Positions 1-7,687 of a stretch of 64,000 bases of DNA are shown in pieces. Under the pieces are notes generated by a model. The model ran no database searches and had not been told where the DNA came from. It saw only the letters and a program-made list of their open reading frames with translations. Position 1 is the first letter of the stretch. Every line of letters starts with the position of its first letter. The DNA is from JARRON01 sp037383845 (GTDB lineage: Bacteria; Pseudomonadota; Gammaproteobacteria; Steroidobacterales; XN24). A program made the translations under genes and the position numbers. The stretch lies in the NCBI GenBank assembly GCA_037383845.1, contig JARRON010000002.1, forward strand, positions 15,643-79,642, read 5' to 3'.

Positions 1-567
1 CAGGCGAGGATGATTCCAGGACAGCCAGGCCAGATGCTCCCCGCGGGGGTCCAGCCGGGGATTCGAATAGAAGTCGCTGCCGCTGACCAGGCTCTCCACC
101 CGGCCGTCGTCGCTGATGGCCACCAGGCTGTTTTCCGGCTCGCCGTCGCCGGAGTGGTCCTCGCAAACGGCCAGCAGCCGGGGTCGGACCGGATCCCTGA
201 CCAGGTCGGCGTAGCGCCGCTGGTCTGCCTGGGTCAGCGGCCGGCAGTGGCCGTCAGCGCCCAGGTGCCAGATGACCTGGTCCTCGTCGTTGACGAACCA
301 GGCCTGGTCGCCATCGGTGCACCAGGCCCCGCCGCCGTACTCGTGGACCCGGCTACGGACGCTGAGGGGCGCGGGGTTCAGGTCCCGTCGACGGCCCCGG
401 TCCTGCCTGACCAGCACCGTCCGGCCGCCTTCGGCGGGCCGGGTTTCCACCCACCAGAAGGTCTCGCCGCTGCGCCGGGGCTGATACATCCGCGTCGCCG
501 ACGTGGCCACCGCCTCGGCGGACAGGGGCGATTTCCAGGCGCCGTATCGCTCGGTCTTGGGTTTCAA
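1..567 (-). CDS. S9 family peptidase, N-terminal part (runs off the left edge)
   Basis: The visible 189 codons match the N-terminal beta-propeller of prolyl-oligopeptidase/acylaminoacyl-peptidase-like S9 enzymes: an early WKSPLSAEA segment, then FWWVETRPAEGGRTVL and RVHEYGGGAW, the usual order of the first propeller blades. These are serine peptidases that cleave short peptides in the cytoplasm. The catalytic alpha/beta-hydrolase half lies beyond base 1 and cannot be judged. I place the start at a TTG (567-565) that overlaps the TGA of the upstream NRDE gene in a TTGA; a GGAG lies 7 bases upstream. No in-frame ATG precedes the conserved blade, so TTG is the best start. The two genes are probably translationally coupled. 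Incomplete because of the window edge, not visibly broken. Confidence 0.8.
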   Translation of the reverse strand, partial: MKPKTERYGAWKSPLSAEAVATSATRMYQPRRSGETFWWVETRPAEGGRTVLVRQDRGRRRDLNPAPLSVRSRVHEYGGGAWCTDGDQAWFVNDEDQVIWHLGADGHCRPLTQADQRRYADLVRDPVRPRLLAVCEDHSGDGEPENSLVAISDDGRVESLVSGSDFYSNPRLDPRGEHLAWLSWNHPRL

Positions 568-1340
568 GGATCTCGCTCCGGCGAGGTGGTGAATTCAAAC
601 CGGGATTCTCCCGTCGGGCGGCCGTCGCTGTCGAAGCGACGCTCGGTGAAATCCGCGTCCCCCGAGGTATGCAGTCGGAGGACCGTGCTGCAGCGGGTCC
701 CGTACAGCGGGCTGCGAATAAACGGGGCGGAAAGCAGTCGCTCCCACTGGAGCTCTAGGCCGGTTTGCGGCAGGTCGCGGTCAGGAGCGGGCGAGGGATC
801 GGCGAGTATTTCCAGCAGGCCCGCCGGATCCGGCTCCCCGGTGAGCCGTGCCCTGAATCTCTCCCGGACCCGGGTGAGCTTCGGCCAGGGCGTGTCCAGC
901 AGGTGATTGGAAAGGCCGTACATGCCGGGTGCCAGGGTCTCGGGACCCCGGCCCCGGTTGGACACGTAGACCGCCTCGGCCGTGTCGCCCAGCAGGAGGT
1001 TGAAGCCCCCGTAGTCGTCACCCCGGTCTGCGACGGCTCCGGCGAACGTCCGCGGGGGCGTATCGCCTGCGACGAAACCGGCGACCAGCTCTCCCCGGGA
1101 CCGGGGACCACGGCCTTCCTCCATGGGCTCCCGGTAGTTGGTAACGACCGCCCACCGCCCGGCCCGGCTGACCGCAAGCCAGGTGCCGCCGGCCCGCAGG
1201 TCGCGGCCGCCCAGCACACCGGGGCTGTCGTCCCACCAGTCCGCGCTGGCGGCGGGCCGGTCGTGAAACTCGTCCCGGTTGCCTGCCAGGATCACGCTGA
1301 ACCCGGGTCGGCTCTGCCAGGCCAGAACCAGCAGGCACAT
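564..1340 (-). CDS. NRDE family protein (TANGO2 homologue)
   Basis: A 258-residue protein beginning MCLLVLAW with the family-naming GNRDEF motif at residues 20-25, followed by WWDD and GGRDLRAGGTWLAV, the usual N-terminal pattern of NRDE/TANGO2 proteins. Cys2 is conserved in the family and could act as an N-terminal nucleophile after Met removal; that is inference. Family members are linked to haem trafficking and metabolic homeostasis in eukaryotes (established for TANGO2/HRG-9), but the bacterial role is not settled. The open frame extends further upstream, but that part overlaps nudC and has no family similarity, so the ATG at 1340 is chosen. The gene lies 43 bases after nudC and overlaps the S9 peptidase start, so the set rraA-nudC-NRDE-S9 may be one transcript. 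Confidence 0.88.
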   Translation of the reverse strand: MCLLVLAWQSRPGFSVILAGNRDEFHDRPAASADWWDDSPGVLGGRDLRAGGTWLAVSRAGRWAVVTNYREPMEEGRGPRSRGELVAGFVAGDTPPRTFAGAVADRGDDYGGFNLLLGDTAEAVYVSNRGRGPETLAPGMYGLSNHLLDTPWPKLTRVRERFRARLTGEPDPAGLLEILADPSPAPDRDLPQTGLELQWERLLSAPFIRSPLYGTRCSTVLRLHTSGDADFTERRFDSDGRPTGESRFEFTTSPERDP

Positions 1341-1383
1341 CAGGCACGCCTCCGGCGCCGCGGTCGTGGCGTCCTCACCGGCC

Positions 1384-2319
1384 TCAGCTCTCCGGCCTGG
1401 GGATCCATGTGCCGGATCGGACCTCCCGCTCGAGCTCGTGTTCGCCGCTGGCGTCGAACCACTGCTGTACGAGGCGATAGGCGATGGAATCCCGGGGCGG
1501 CAGCAGGACACGGCCGGCGATGATGTCTTCCCGGGTCGCCCAGACCGCATCTTCCAGTTCCCCGTCCTTCAGATCGATGTTGTCGCTGGTCGGACGGGCG
1601 ATGAATCCCAGCATGAGGGAGGAAGGAAACGGCCAGGGCTGGGAACTGTGGTACTCCACCGCGGTGACCGCCACGCCCGTTTCTTCGTCGACTTCCCGGG
1701 CGACGGCGTCTTCCAGGCTTTCGCCCGGCTCGACGAAGCCCGCGATGGTGGAATAGCGTCCCGGAGGCCAGCTGGGCTGCCGGCCCAGCAGGCAGCGGTC
1801 CTCGTCGGCCACCAGGACGATGATGGCGGGGTCCACCCGGGGAAAGTGCTTGGCTTCGCACCCGCTGCAGGTCCGGGCGTGGCCCGCTTCCGTTATCACC
1901 GTCGGGCAGCCGCAGCGACCGCAGTACCGGTGCCGCTGGTGCCAGATGACCATGCCCCGGGCATAGGCCAGCACGGCGGCGTCCTCCGCCGACAGGCGAT
2001 GCCCGATCGCGCGGATCTCGGCGAACTCCCCCTCCAGCCCCGGCTCGGCAGAGGTATCGATGCCGGCGGCGAACCACAGGGCACCGTCTTTCTCCCCCAG
2101 CAGGATCACCTCGTCCACCCTGACCTTTGCCGCGAGTTCTTCCCACGGCAGCGCGGCGGGCGTGAGGGGCTCGGCGCCAAGCACCAGGTTGCGGTGGCGC
2201 CAGACCGGCAGGAACCGGCCGCCCTGCCGGCAGCCGGACAGCCAGGCCTCGTCGGTGCGCCGGTGGCCCAGCCGGTCCAGAGGGGTTCCGGAGAGGAAGT
2301 TCGGGGCTGGCAGTGTCAT
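1384..2319 (-). CDS. nudC: NADH pyrophosphatase / NAD-capped RNA hydrolase NudC
   Basis: A Nudix hydrolase of 311 residues. A zinc ribbon is formed by C133, C136, C151 and C154. The Nudix box runs from G194 to V216 (GFVEPGE, then REVDEETGV). It is followed by SQPWPFPSS at 226-234, the signature separating NudC from other Nudix enzymes. NudC splits NADH to NMNH and AMP and removes NAD caps from RNA (established for E. coli NudC). All metal-binding glutamates of the Nudix box are present. The ATG overlaps the rraA stop in an ATGA, so the two are very likely co-translated. Pairing with rraA puts two RNA-turnover functions side by side. Confidence 0.95.
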   Translation of the reverse strand: MTLPAPNFLSGTPLDRLGHRRTDEAWLSGCRQGGRFLPVWRHRNLVLGAEPLTPAALPWEELAAKVRVDEVILLGEKDGALWFAAGIDTSAEPGLEGEFAEIRAIGHRLSAEDAAVLAYARGMVIWHQRHRYCGRCGCPTVITEAGHARTCSGCEAKHFPRVDPAIIVLVADEDRCLLGRQPSWPPGRYSTIAGFVEPGESLEDAVAREVDEETGVAVTAVEYHSSQPWPFPSSLMLGFIARPTSDNIDLKDGELEDAVWATREDIIAGRVLLPPRDSIAYRLVQQWFDASGEHELEREVRSGTWIPRPES

Positions 2320-2801
2320 TCCCCCCGGCTGACCGGGACCGGCGCGACTACAACCCCGTCGGCGTCGGCGTACAGGTGTTCTCCCGGCCGGAACGTGACC
2401 CCGGCGAAGCTCACCGATACGTCGCGCTCGCCGTCACCGCGCTTGATGCTCTTGACCGGGACGGTGGCCAGGGCGCGGACGCCGAGCGCCAGTTCGTCGA
2501 TGGCGTCACTGTCCCGGATACAGCCGTTTATCACGATGCCGGCCCAGTTGTTCTTGACGGCCAGCGCGCCCAGCATGTCGCCCAAGAGAGCGCGCCGGGT
2601 GGAGCCACCGCCGTCCACCACGAGGACCCGGCCCTCGCCCGGCTCCTCCAGGGCCTCGCGTACCCTGGAGTTGTCCTCGTAGCACTTGACGGTGGCGATG
2701 GGACCGTCGAAAGCACGCTGGCCCCCGAAAATCCGGAATATGGGCTCGGCCACGTGGAGGTGCTCGTGTTCGTCGCAGAGGTCGGCGGTGCTGATGGACA
2801 T
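2316..2801 (-). CDS. rraA: Ribonuclease E activity regulator RraA
   Basis: 161 residues, the normal size for RraA. It carries the family's STADLCDE start, the VVDGGGSTRRALLGDML glycine-rich segment and the GIVINGCIRD segment. RraA binds RNase E and dampens mRNA decay in E. coli; the wider family also includes 4-hydroxy-4-methyl-2-oxoglutarate aldolases, but the length and the ending fit the regulator branch. It is first of a likely rraA-nudC-NRDE-S9 transcript and overlaps nudC by four bases. The 35 bases to the preceding FlhC-like gene leave little room for an independent promoter, so read-through from 3.4 kb is possible. Confidence 0.93.
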   Translation of the reverse strand: MSISTADLCDEHEHLHVAEPIFRIFGGQRAFDGPIATVKCYEDNSRVREALEEPGEGRVLVVDGGGSTRRALLGDMLGALAVKNNWAGIVINGCIRDSDAIDELALGVRALATVPVKSIKRGDGERDVSVSFAGVTFRPGEHLYADADGVVVAPVPVSRGE

Positions 2802-2836
2802 GGTCAGGTCCGATAGGCCACGGGGTCAGGCCCATT

Positions 2837-3424
2837 CTACGCATCGGCGGTCCCTATTTCGCCGCGCCGGTGACAGCGGACGACGCGGCAGGCGGGACAG
2901 CGCCTCCGGTCCAGGGCGAGGGCGTCCTGCACGTAGAGCGTGCCGCAGCCCTCGCAGTCGAACAGGAGCAGGGAGCGGCGCTGGGTCAGCGCGGTGAAGA
3001 GATTCCATGCCTGTTCAAAGCTCAGTCCCGAATCCGGCTCGAGCCGGCGGAACTCCTCGTAGGCTTCGCAGAACGCTCGCCCGAACGCCAGCCGGTCGTC
3101 CCGGCGTCCGGCCTCGGCGGCCAGTCCCTCCCGCAGCCGCACCAGTCCCCAGGCAATCAGTACGTGTGCCAGCAGCGAGGCCTGCGCCTGGCATCGCGGA
3201 TTCTTCACGAAGACCTCGACGCTGGTCGGGGACTTGCCCCGGTGCCGGCTGACTCGCCGGCCTCGCCGGCCCTTGAAGTAGGTGCCGTAAAGCTTCCTCA
3301 CCCGGTCAGGGCTGAAGCCCGTGCACTGGGTGATGATATGGGTTCGCGCCTGGTGGTGAATCAGGCGCATGGCCAGGTCGAACTGGTCCCGCTCCCCGGC
3401 ATAGCGATCATCTGTGACTCGCAC
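2837..3424 (-). CDS. FlhC-like transcriptional regulator, orphan (no FlhD in the window)
   Basis: 195 residues. The N-terminal part (about 14-70) has the FlhC-type helical DNA-binding pattern: LIHHQARTHIITQCTGFS, then RVRKLYGTYFKG and RHRGKSP. The C-terminal zinc site is C157-x2-C160 and C176-x2-C179, close to the four-cysteine site of E. coli FlhC. FlhC normally works only as FlhD4C2, switching on flagellar class II genes, but no flhD or flagellar gene occurs in these 64 kb. Start is a GTG at 3424 with AGGAGG seven bases upstream; earlier in-frame codons would cross an AT-rich promoter-like stretch. A divergent unknown gene begins at 3647. Regulatory target unknown; confident of the family, not of a flagellar role. 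Confidence 0.8.
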   Translation of the reverse strand: MRVTDDRYAGERDQFDLAMRLIHHQARTHIITQCTGFSPDRVRKLYGTYFKGRRGRRVSRHRGKSPTSVEVFVKNPRCQAQASLLAHVLIAWGLVRLREGLAAEAGRRDDRLAFGRAFCEAYEEFRRLEPDSGLSFEQAWNLFTALTQRRSLLLFDCEGCGTLYVQDALALDRRRCPACRVVRCHRRGEIGTADA

Positions 3425-3646
3425 GCTCGTTCCTCCTGATGGGTTGGACGTCCGATAGTCAGCCCTTGTCCGGCAGGCCAATAGTGCTATATTTGGGCAC
3501 AAAATACCATATAAAGCATTTACCGCGGCCTTTTCCGGGTCGTAGGCCTGCTTTTCGCCCATGGTGCGGTCGAGGGCGGCCGGTAAGCTCGAGTCACACG
3601 CCACGGGCAGAGCGAACGCCAACGCGCGAGACGAGGGAGAGAGTCT
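3425..3646. promoter_or_regulatory. AT-rich divergent promoter region between FlhC-like gene and unknown gene
   Basis: The 222 bases between the two divergent starts include a stretch at about 3480-3525 that is conspicuously AT-rich (reads like atagtgctatatttgggc followed by ataccatataaagc) in an otherwise GC-rich window. Several TATA-like hexamers occur on both strands, but no pair with a convincing -35 at 16-18 bases can be fixed by eye. The region most likely holds both promoters and perhaps an autoregulatory site. Confidence 0.45.
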
Positions 3647-4237
3647 GTGATTGAGGACCTGGAAGGACTGAACCGGAGGTTCCTGCACCTGGCGAAGGCG
3701 GGCCTGCCCGGCCTGGAGGAAGCCGGCAGCAGGGCGCTGCACGGCCTGGATCGCGCTGGCCTGCGGCGGCTGGCGGCTGTGCCCTTCGCCCTGTTCAGCT
3801 TCGGTTTCGGCGTCGATCCGCGCTGGGACGGGCTGCGAGAGAACGGGGTCCGCGACATGGACCCGCCGCCGGCGACCGGTGCATGCCGTGAGCGTTTCGC
3901 GCTGCTGGCGCTGGCATTCATGAGGCACATGGCGAGTCAGGATCCCCGTCGAGCGATGACGGTGGCAGGTATCCCGGAGTCCGCCGGCCGCTGGCTCGTC
4001 GCCCTGGATCCGGGTCTGGTGGCAGCTGTGGCGCCCGGCGCAGCCTCGGCGCTCAGATGGCGGGCGGCCACCCGGAAGGGGCTCTGGCCGGCGCTCATCG
4101 GCGCCTGCGCCAACGGCGACGAGGCCCTCCTGGCCGTGCTGCGGCCGGCGGGCGTGCAGTGGACGATCCGCCGGGCCCTGGACCTGCCCCCGGATCACTG
4201 CGTGGGACGCCAGGGTTTCCGGGCAGGCGGCCGCTGA
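3647..4237 (+). CDS. Hypothetical protein, divergent partner of the FlhC-like gene
   Basis: 196 residues starting at a GTG with GAGGGAGAGA just upstream. I do not recognise a family. The N-terminal 35 residues are predicted helical (LNRRFLHLAKAGLPGLEEAG), the middle holds LAAVPFALFSFGFGVDPRW, and the C-terminal half is alanine-rich and helical (GLVAAVAPGAASALRWRAA, ALIGACANGDEALLAVL). There is no signal peptide and no clear membrane span. Codon use and GC content look like the neighbours. It is transcribed away from the FlhC-like regulator, so it is a natural candidate target of it. The stop lies nine bases from the convergent hydrolase stop. Confidence 0.6.
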   Translation: MIEDLEGLNRRFLHLAKAGLPGLEEAGSRALHGLDRAGLRRLAAVPFALFSFGFGVDPRWDGLRENGVRDMDPPPATGACRERFALLALAFMRHMASQDPRRAMTVAGIPESAGRWLVALDPGLVAAVAPGAASALRWRAATRKGLWPALIGACANGDEALLAVLRPAGVQWTIRRALDLPPDHCVGRQGFRAGGR

Positions 4238-4246
4238 GGCGGCGCG

Positions 4247-5122
4247 TCAACCCCGGAAGAAAGCCAGGGCCTGGACCACCACGGCCTCGGGTTCCTCGAG
4301 CTGGGGCCAGTGGCCTGCGCCCGGGAGGCGCACCAGCGGTCGGTCCGGCAGCCGCTGCGCCCAGCAGTCCGCCATGGCCGCGCCGGAGACCGGGTCCTGG
4401 ATTCCGTTGATGAACCCGACGGGCACGGGAGACTGCTCCAGGGCGCCGACCCATCTTTCCCGGTTGAGCCTGCGCTCCTCCAGGTAGCCCAGCAGACGGG
4501 GAATGACCCGCCGGCCGCCGCCGCGGACCACCAGGGACCACAGGTCGTCCAGCTCCGGCGGCGTCGGCCGGTGGTCAGGGGCGAATACCGCGGCGATGCT
4601 GCGGCCGCCGAGCCGCCTCCCCAGGAAGGGCGCGATGGCTCCGCCCGCCGGGCCTGCCAGCAGTCGTTGTACAAGGGTGGGGCGATGGGCTTCCGGGAAC
4701 AAGCCGCCGTTCAGGAACAGGACGGCCTCGAGGCCCTGGCAGCCGTCGCCGTCGATCCGCCGCGCCAGGATCTCCTGGGCGACGGTGTCCCCGTAGTCGT
4801 GGGCAAGGATGCAGAAACGGTCCACCCGCGCGGCCTGGAGCAGATCCTCGCAGAGGTCCGCCTGGAGGCGGATCGAATAGGGGAAGTCCGGGGGCTTGTC
4901 CGAGTGACCGAAGCCGAGCAGGTCCGGTGCCAGCAGGCGGTGGCGGGCGCCCAGCCCGGGCCAGACCCGGTGCCAGTCCCACGAGGCGGTGGGAAAGCCG
5001 TGGACGAGAAGCAGCGGCAGCCCTTCACCGCCGGAGTCGTGCCACGCGACCCGCTGGCCGCGAAACCGCAGCCAGCTGGCCGCCGCACCCCATTCTCCGG
5101 GGCCCTGGGGAATGTCTGGCAC
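4247..5122 (-). CDS. Alpha/beta hydrolase of the MEST/haloalkane-dehalogenase type
   Basis: 291 residues with an alpha/beta-hydrolase fold: HGFPTASWDW at 41-50 (oxyanion region), LLAPDLLGFGHSDKP, and a nucleophile elbow HDYGDTVAQE in which the nucleophile is Asp109 rather than Ser. A catalytic His sits in GAGHWPQLEEP near the end. HDYGD-VAQE, NGGLFPEAHRP and RRLNRERWVGAL closely resemble the vertebrate MEST/PEG1 family. An Asp nucleophile predicts haloalkane-dehalogenase- or epoxide-hydrolase-like chemistry; the natural substrate is unknown. I choose the GTG at 5122 because GGAGGT lies eight bases upstream; an in-frame start at 5185 adds residues without family features. Convergent with the unknown gene and divergent from the ABC transporter. 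Confidence 0.85.
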   Translation of the reverse strand: MPDIPQGPGEWGAAASWLRFRGQRVAWHDSGGEGLPLLLVHGFPTASWDWHRVWPGLGARHRLLAPDLLGFGHSDKPPDFPYSIRLQADLCEDLLQAARVDRFCILAHDYGDTVAQEILARRIDGDGCQGLEAVLFLNGGLFPEAHRPTLVQRLLAGPAGGAIAPFLGRRLGGRSIAAVFAPDHRPTPPELDDLWSLVVRGGGRRVIPRLLGYLEERRLNRERWVGALEQSPVPVGFINGIQDPVSGAAMADCWAQRLPDRPLVRLPGAGHWPQLEEPEAVVVQALAFFRG

Positions 5123-5201
5123 GGGGGCTGACCTCCGATGACGGGCAGGACCCCTGATGCTAGCGTGCCCCGGGGTCGGCGGCACTCTCCCGCCGGGCAG
5201 T

Positions 5202-5210
5202 TGTTACAAT
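5202..5210 (+). promoter_or_regulatory. Possible extended -10 promoter for the YadG/YadH transporter
   Basis: TGTTACAAT is a TACAAT -10 hexamer preceded by the TGN extended -10 element. No good -35 is visible, as is usual for extended -10 promoters. The start codon at 5256 would give a leader of about 40 bases. Confidence 0.4.
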
Positions 5211-5255
5211 TGAACGCTTCGATCCAGTTCACCCGGACCCGGCCCGCGAACGTTC

Positions 5256-6200
5256 ATGCACGCCCTCGAAATCCACCAGCTGACCAAGACCTACGGCAAC
5301 GGAATCCAGGCCGTGAAAGGCATCGACCTGACGGTCGAGGAAGGGGATTTCTTCGCCCTGCTGGGGCCCAACGGCGCGGGCAAGAGCACAACCATCGGGG
5401 TCGTCACGTCCCTGGTGACCAAGTCCTCGGGATCGGTGCGGGTGTTCGGCCACGACATCGACAGGGATTTCGCGTCGGCGAAGGCCTGCATCGGCCTGGT
5501 GCCCCAGGAGATCAACCTCAACCTGTTCGAGAAGATCGAGAACATCGTTGTCACCCAGGCGGGCTATTACGGCCTGCCGCGCAAGCTCGCCACGGAGCGG
5601 GCCGAGAAATACCTGAAAGAGCTGCAGCTGTGGGATCGCCGGCACGACATCGCCCGGTCCCTCTCCGGCGGCATGAAACGCAGGCTCATGATCGCCCGGG
5701 CGCTGGTCCACGAGCCGAAGCTGCTCATCCTGGACGAGCCCACCGCCGGCGTGGATATCGAGATCCGGCGCTCCATGTGGGAGTTCCTCCGGAAGGTGAA
5801 CGCGGAGGGCACCACCATCATCCTCACCACGCACTACCTGGAGGAGGCCGAGAGTCTCTGCCGGCACGTGGCCATCATCGACGGCGGGCGAATCATCGAG
5901 AACGACCGCATGAGCCGGGTGCTGCGCAAGCTGCAGGTGGAAACCTTCGTGCTCAACCTGGATGCGGAGCTCGATACGGCGCCGCAGCTCGCCGGCTACC
6001 AGGTGCGCCTGGTGGATCCGGGCACCATCGAGGTGGACGTACAGACGCGCCAGGGGATCAACGACCTGTTCGACAAGCTCAACGCGGCGGGCTACCGGGT
6101 CATCTCCATGCGCAACAAGGCCAACCGACTGGAGGAGTTGTTCATCCGGCTGGTGGAAGCCGGCGGTGAGCGCGCGGCGTCCCAGGGAGCGTCCACGTGA
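5256..6200 (+). CDS. yadG: ABC transporter ATP-binding protein, YadG type
   Basis: 314 residues. Walker A GPNGAGKS at 37-44, ABC signature LSGGMKRR near residue 147, Walker B LLILDEPTAGVD and the H-loop TTHYLEEAE. The 80-residue tail after the nucleotide-binding domain is typical of ATPases that pair with ABC-2 permeases. It energises the permease encoded next, which starts inside its stop codon (GTGA). E. coli YadG/YadH is the closest named pair I recognise; its substrate is not known, and related pairs export drugs or polysaccharides. Confidence 0.9.
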   Translation: MHALEIHQLTKTYGNGIQAVKGIDLTVEEGDFFALLGPNGAGKSTTIGVVTSLVTKSSGSVRVFGHDIDRDFASAKACIGLVPQEINLNLFEKIENIVVTQAGYYGLPRKLATERAEKYLKELQLWDRRHDIARSLSGGMKRRLMIARALVHEPKLLILDEPTAGVDIEIRRSMWEFLRKVNAEGTTIILTTHYLEEAESLCRHVAIIDGGRIIENDRMSRVLRKLQVETFVLNLDAELDTAPQLAGYQVRLVDPGTIEVDVQTRQGINDLFDKLNAAGYRVISMRNKANRLEELFIRLVEAGGERAASQGAST

Positions 6201-6970
6201 ACGCGCGGGAGCAGTGGAACGCCTTCTCCACCCTCGTGGTGAAGGAATACAACCGGATCATGCGGATCTGGGTGCAGACCATCGTGCCGCCGGCCATCAC
6301 CATGACCCTGTACTTCATCATTTTCGGCAACCTCATCGGCCGCCGGATCGGCCAGATGGACGGTTTCAGCTACATGCAGTACATCGCGCCGGGGCTGATC
6401 ATGATGTCCGTCATCACCAACTCCTACGGCAACGTGGTGAGTTCGTTCTTCGGCGCCAAGTTTGCCCGCCACATCGAGGAGATGCTGGTGTCGCCCATGC
6501 CGAATTCCCTCATCCTCCTGGGCCACGTGGCGGGAGGCGTGATGCGGGGCATCTTCGTGGGCGCCGCCGTGACCGTCATCGCGCTTTTTTTCACTGACCT
6601 GAAACTCACCCATCCCCTGGTGACGGTTTCCACGGTGATCCTCACGGCCACGGTCTTTTCCCTGGCGGGCTTCATCAATGCCGTGTTCGCCAAGAAGTTC
6701 GACGACATCTCCATCATCCCCACCTTCGTCCTGACGCCCCTGACCTACCTGGGCGGCGTTTTCTACTCCATCTCGCTCCTTCCGGACTTCTGGGAGACGG
6801 TGTCCCGTATCAATCCCATCCTGTACATGGTCAATGCCTTCCGGTACGGCATCCTGGGGGCTTCGGACATCGGCCTGGGCACCGCCTACGTCATCATCCT
6901 CCTCGCCATAGCGATCCTTTTCTCGTTCTCCATGTATCTGCTCAAGACCGGCAAGGGCCTGAGGGAATAG
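6197..6970 (+). CDS. yadH: ABC-2 type permease, YadH type
   Basis: 257 residues with six predicted membrane helices, beginning after a cytoplasmic N-terminus (TLVVKEYNRIMRIWVQT). PLTYLGGVFYSI and RINPILYMVNAFRYGILG are characteristic of the ABC-2 permease family close to YadH. The GTG start overlaps the ATPase stop by four bases. With the ATPase it forms an inner-membrane exporter of unknown substrate. The gene ends five bases before the SRAP gene, which may share the transcript. Confidence 0.9.
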   Translation: MNAREQWNAFSTLVVKEYNRIMRIWVQTIVPPAITMTLYFIIFGNLIGRRIGQMDGFSYMQYIAPGLIMMSVITNSYGNVVSSFFGAKFARHIEEMLVSPMPNSLILLGHVAGGVMRGIFVGAAVTVIALFFTDLKLTHPLVTVSTVILTATVFSLAGFINAVFAKKFDDISIIPTFVLTPLTYLGGVFYSISLLPDFWETVSRINPILYMVNAFRYGILGASDIGLGTAYVIILLAIAILFSFSMYLLKTGKGLRE

Positions 6971-6975
6971 GCGCG

Positions 6976-7680
6976 ATGTGCGGGCGTTACGCCTTCTTCA
7001 CACCGCTGGAGGCCGTGGCCCGTTTGTTCGGCGCCACGGAAATCCACGTCCCCGACCCGGCGCCCCGCTACAACATCGCCCCCACCCAGGAGGTGCCCGT
7101 GGTGCGGATCTCGCCTCAGCTGGAGGCCGGCGACGGAACGGTCCGGGAAATTGCGCTGGCTCGCTGGGGGCTGGTGCCTTTCTGGGCAAAGGACCCTGCC
7201 ATCGGCAACCGGATGATCAATGCGCGGGCCGAGTCCGTGGCGGGCAAGCCGGCCTTCCGCGCGGCCTTCCGGCGGCGCCGATGCCTCTTGCCGGCGGACG
7301 GCTTTTTCGAATGGCAGTCCACCGACTCGGGCAAGCAGCCCTGGTATATCCACCACGCGGAAGGGGCGCCCCTGGCGCTCGCCGGGCTTTGGGAACTCTG
7401 GGACCGGGACGAGGATGCGCCGCCCCTGGCGACGTGCACCATCATCACGAGCCGGGCGAACAGCTTCATGGAGCGTCTGCACCACCGCATGCCGGTGGTG
7501 CTGGACGCCCCAGCCCGGGACGCATGGCTGGACCCGGCCAGTCCCCCGGAGCTTCTGCAGGGACTGCTCGAGCCCGCCGAAGACGCTCCGCTGGCGGCTC
7601 ATCCGGTCAGCCGCAAGGTGAACAGCCCCTTCAACGAGTCGGCGGAACTGCTGGACCCGGTGCGTATCTCCGGCGCCTAG
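6976..7680 (+). CDS. yedK: SOS response-associated peptidase (SRAP/YedK, HMCES family)
   Basis: 234 residues beginning MCGRYAFF, with the catalytic Cys2 exposed after Met removal. RYNIAPTQEVPVV, INARAES, RRCLLPADGFFEW and the LHHRMPVVL histidine motif complete the SRAP active site. These proteins form a thiazolidine crosslink with abasic sites in single-stranded DNA and shield them from strand breakage (established for YedK/HMCES). All catalytic residues are present. It follows the ABC permease after five bases and ends seven bases from the convergent PLP-enzyme gene. No LexA box is visible directly upstream, as expected inside a transcript. Confidence 0.95.
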   Translation: MCGRYAFFTPLEAVARLFGATEIHVPDPAPRYNIAPTQEVPVVRISPQLEAGDGTVREIALARWGLVPFWAKDPAIGNRMINARAESVAGKPAFRAAFRRRRCLLPADGFFEWQSTDSGKQPWYIHHAEGAPLALAGLWELWDRDEDAPPLATCTIITSRANSFMERLHHRMPVVLDAPARDAWLDPASPPELLQGLLEPAEDAPLAAHPVSRKVNSPFNESAELLDPVRISGA

Positions 7681-7687
7681 GGCCGGC

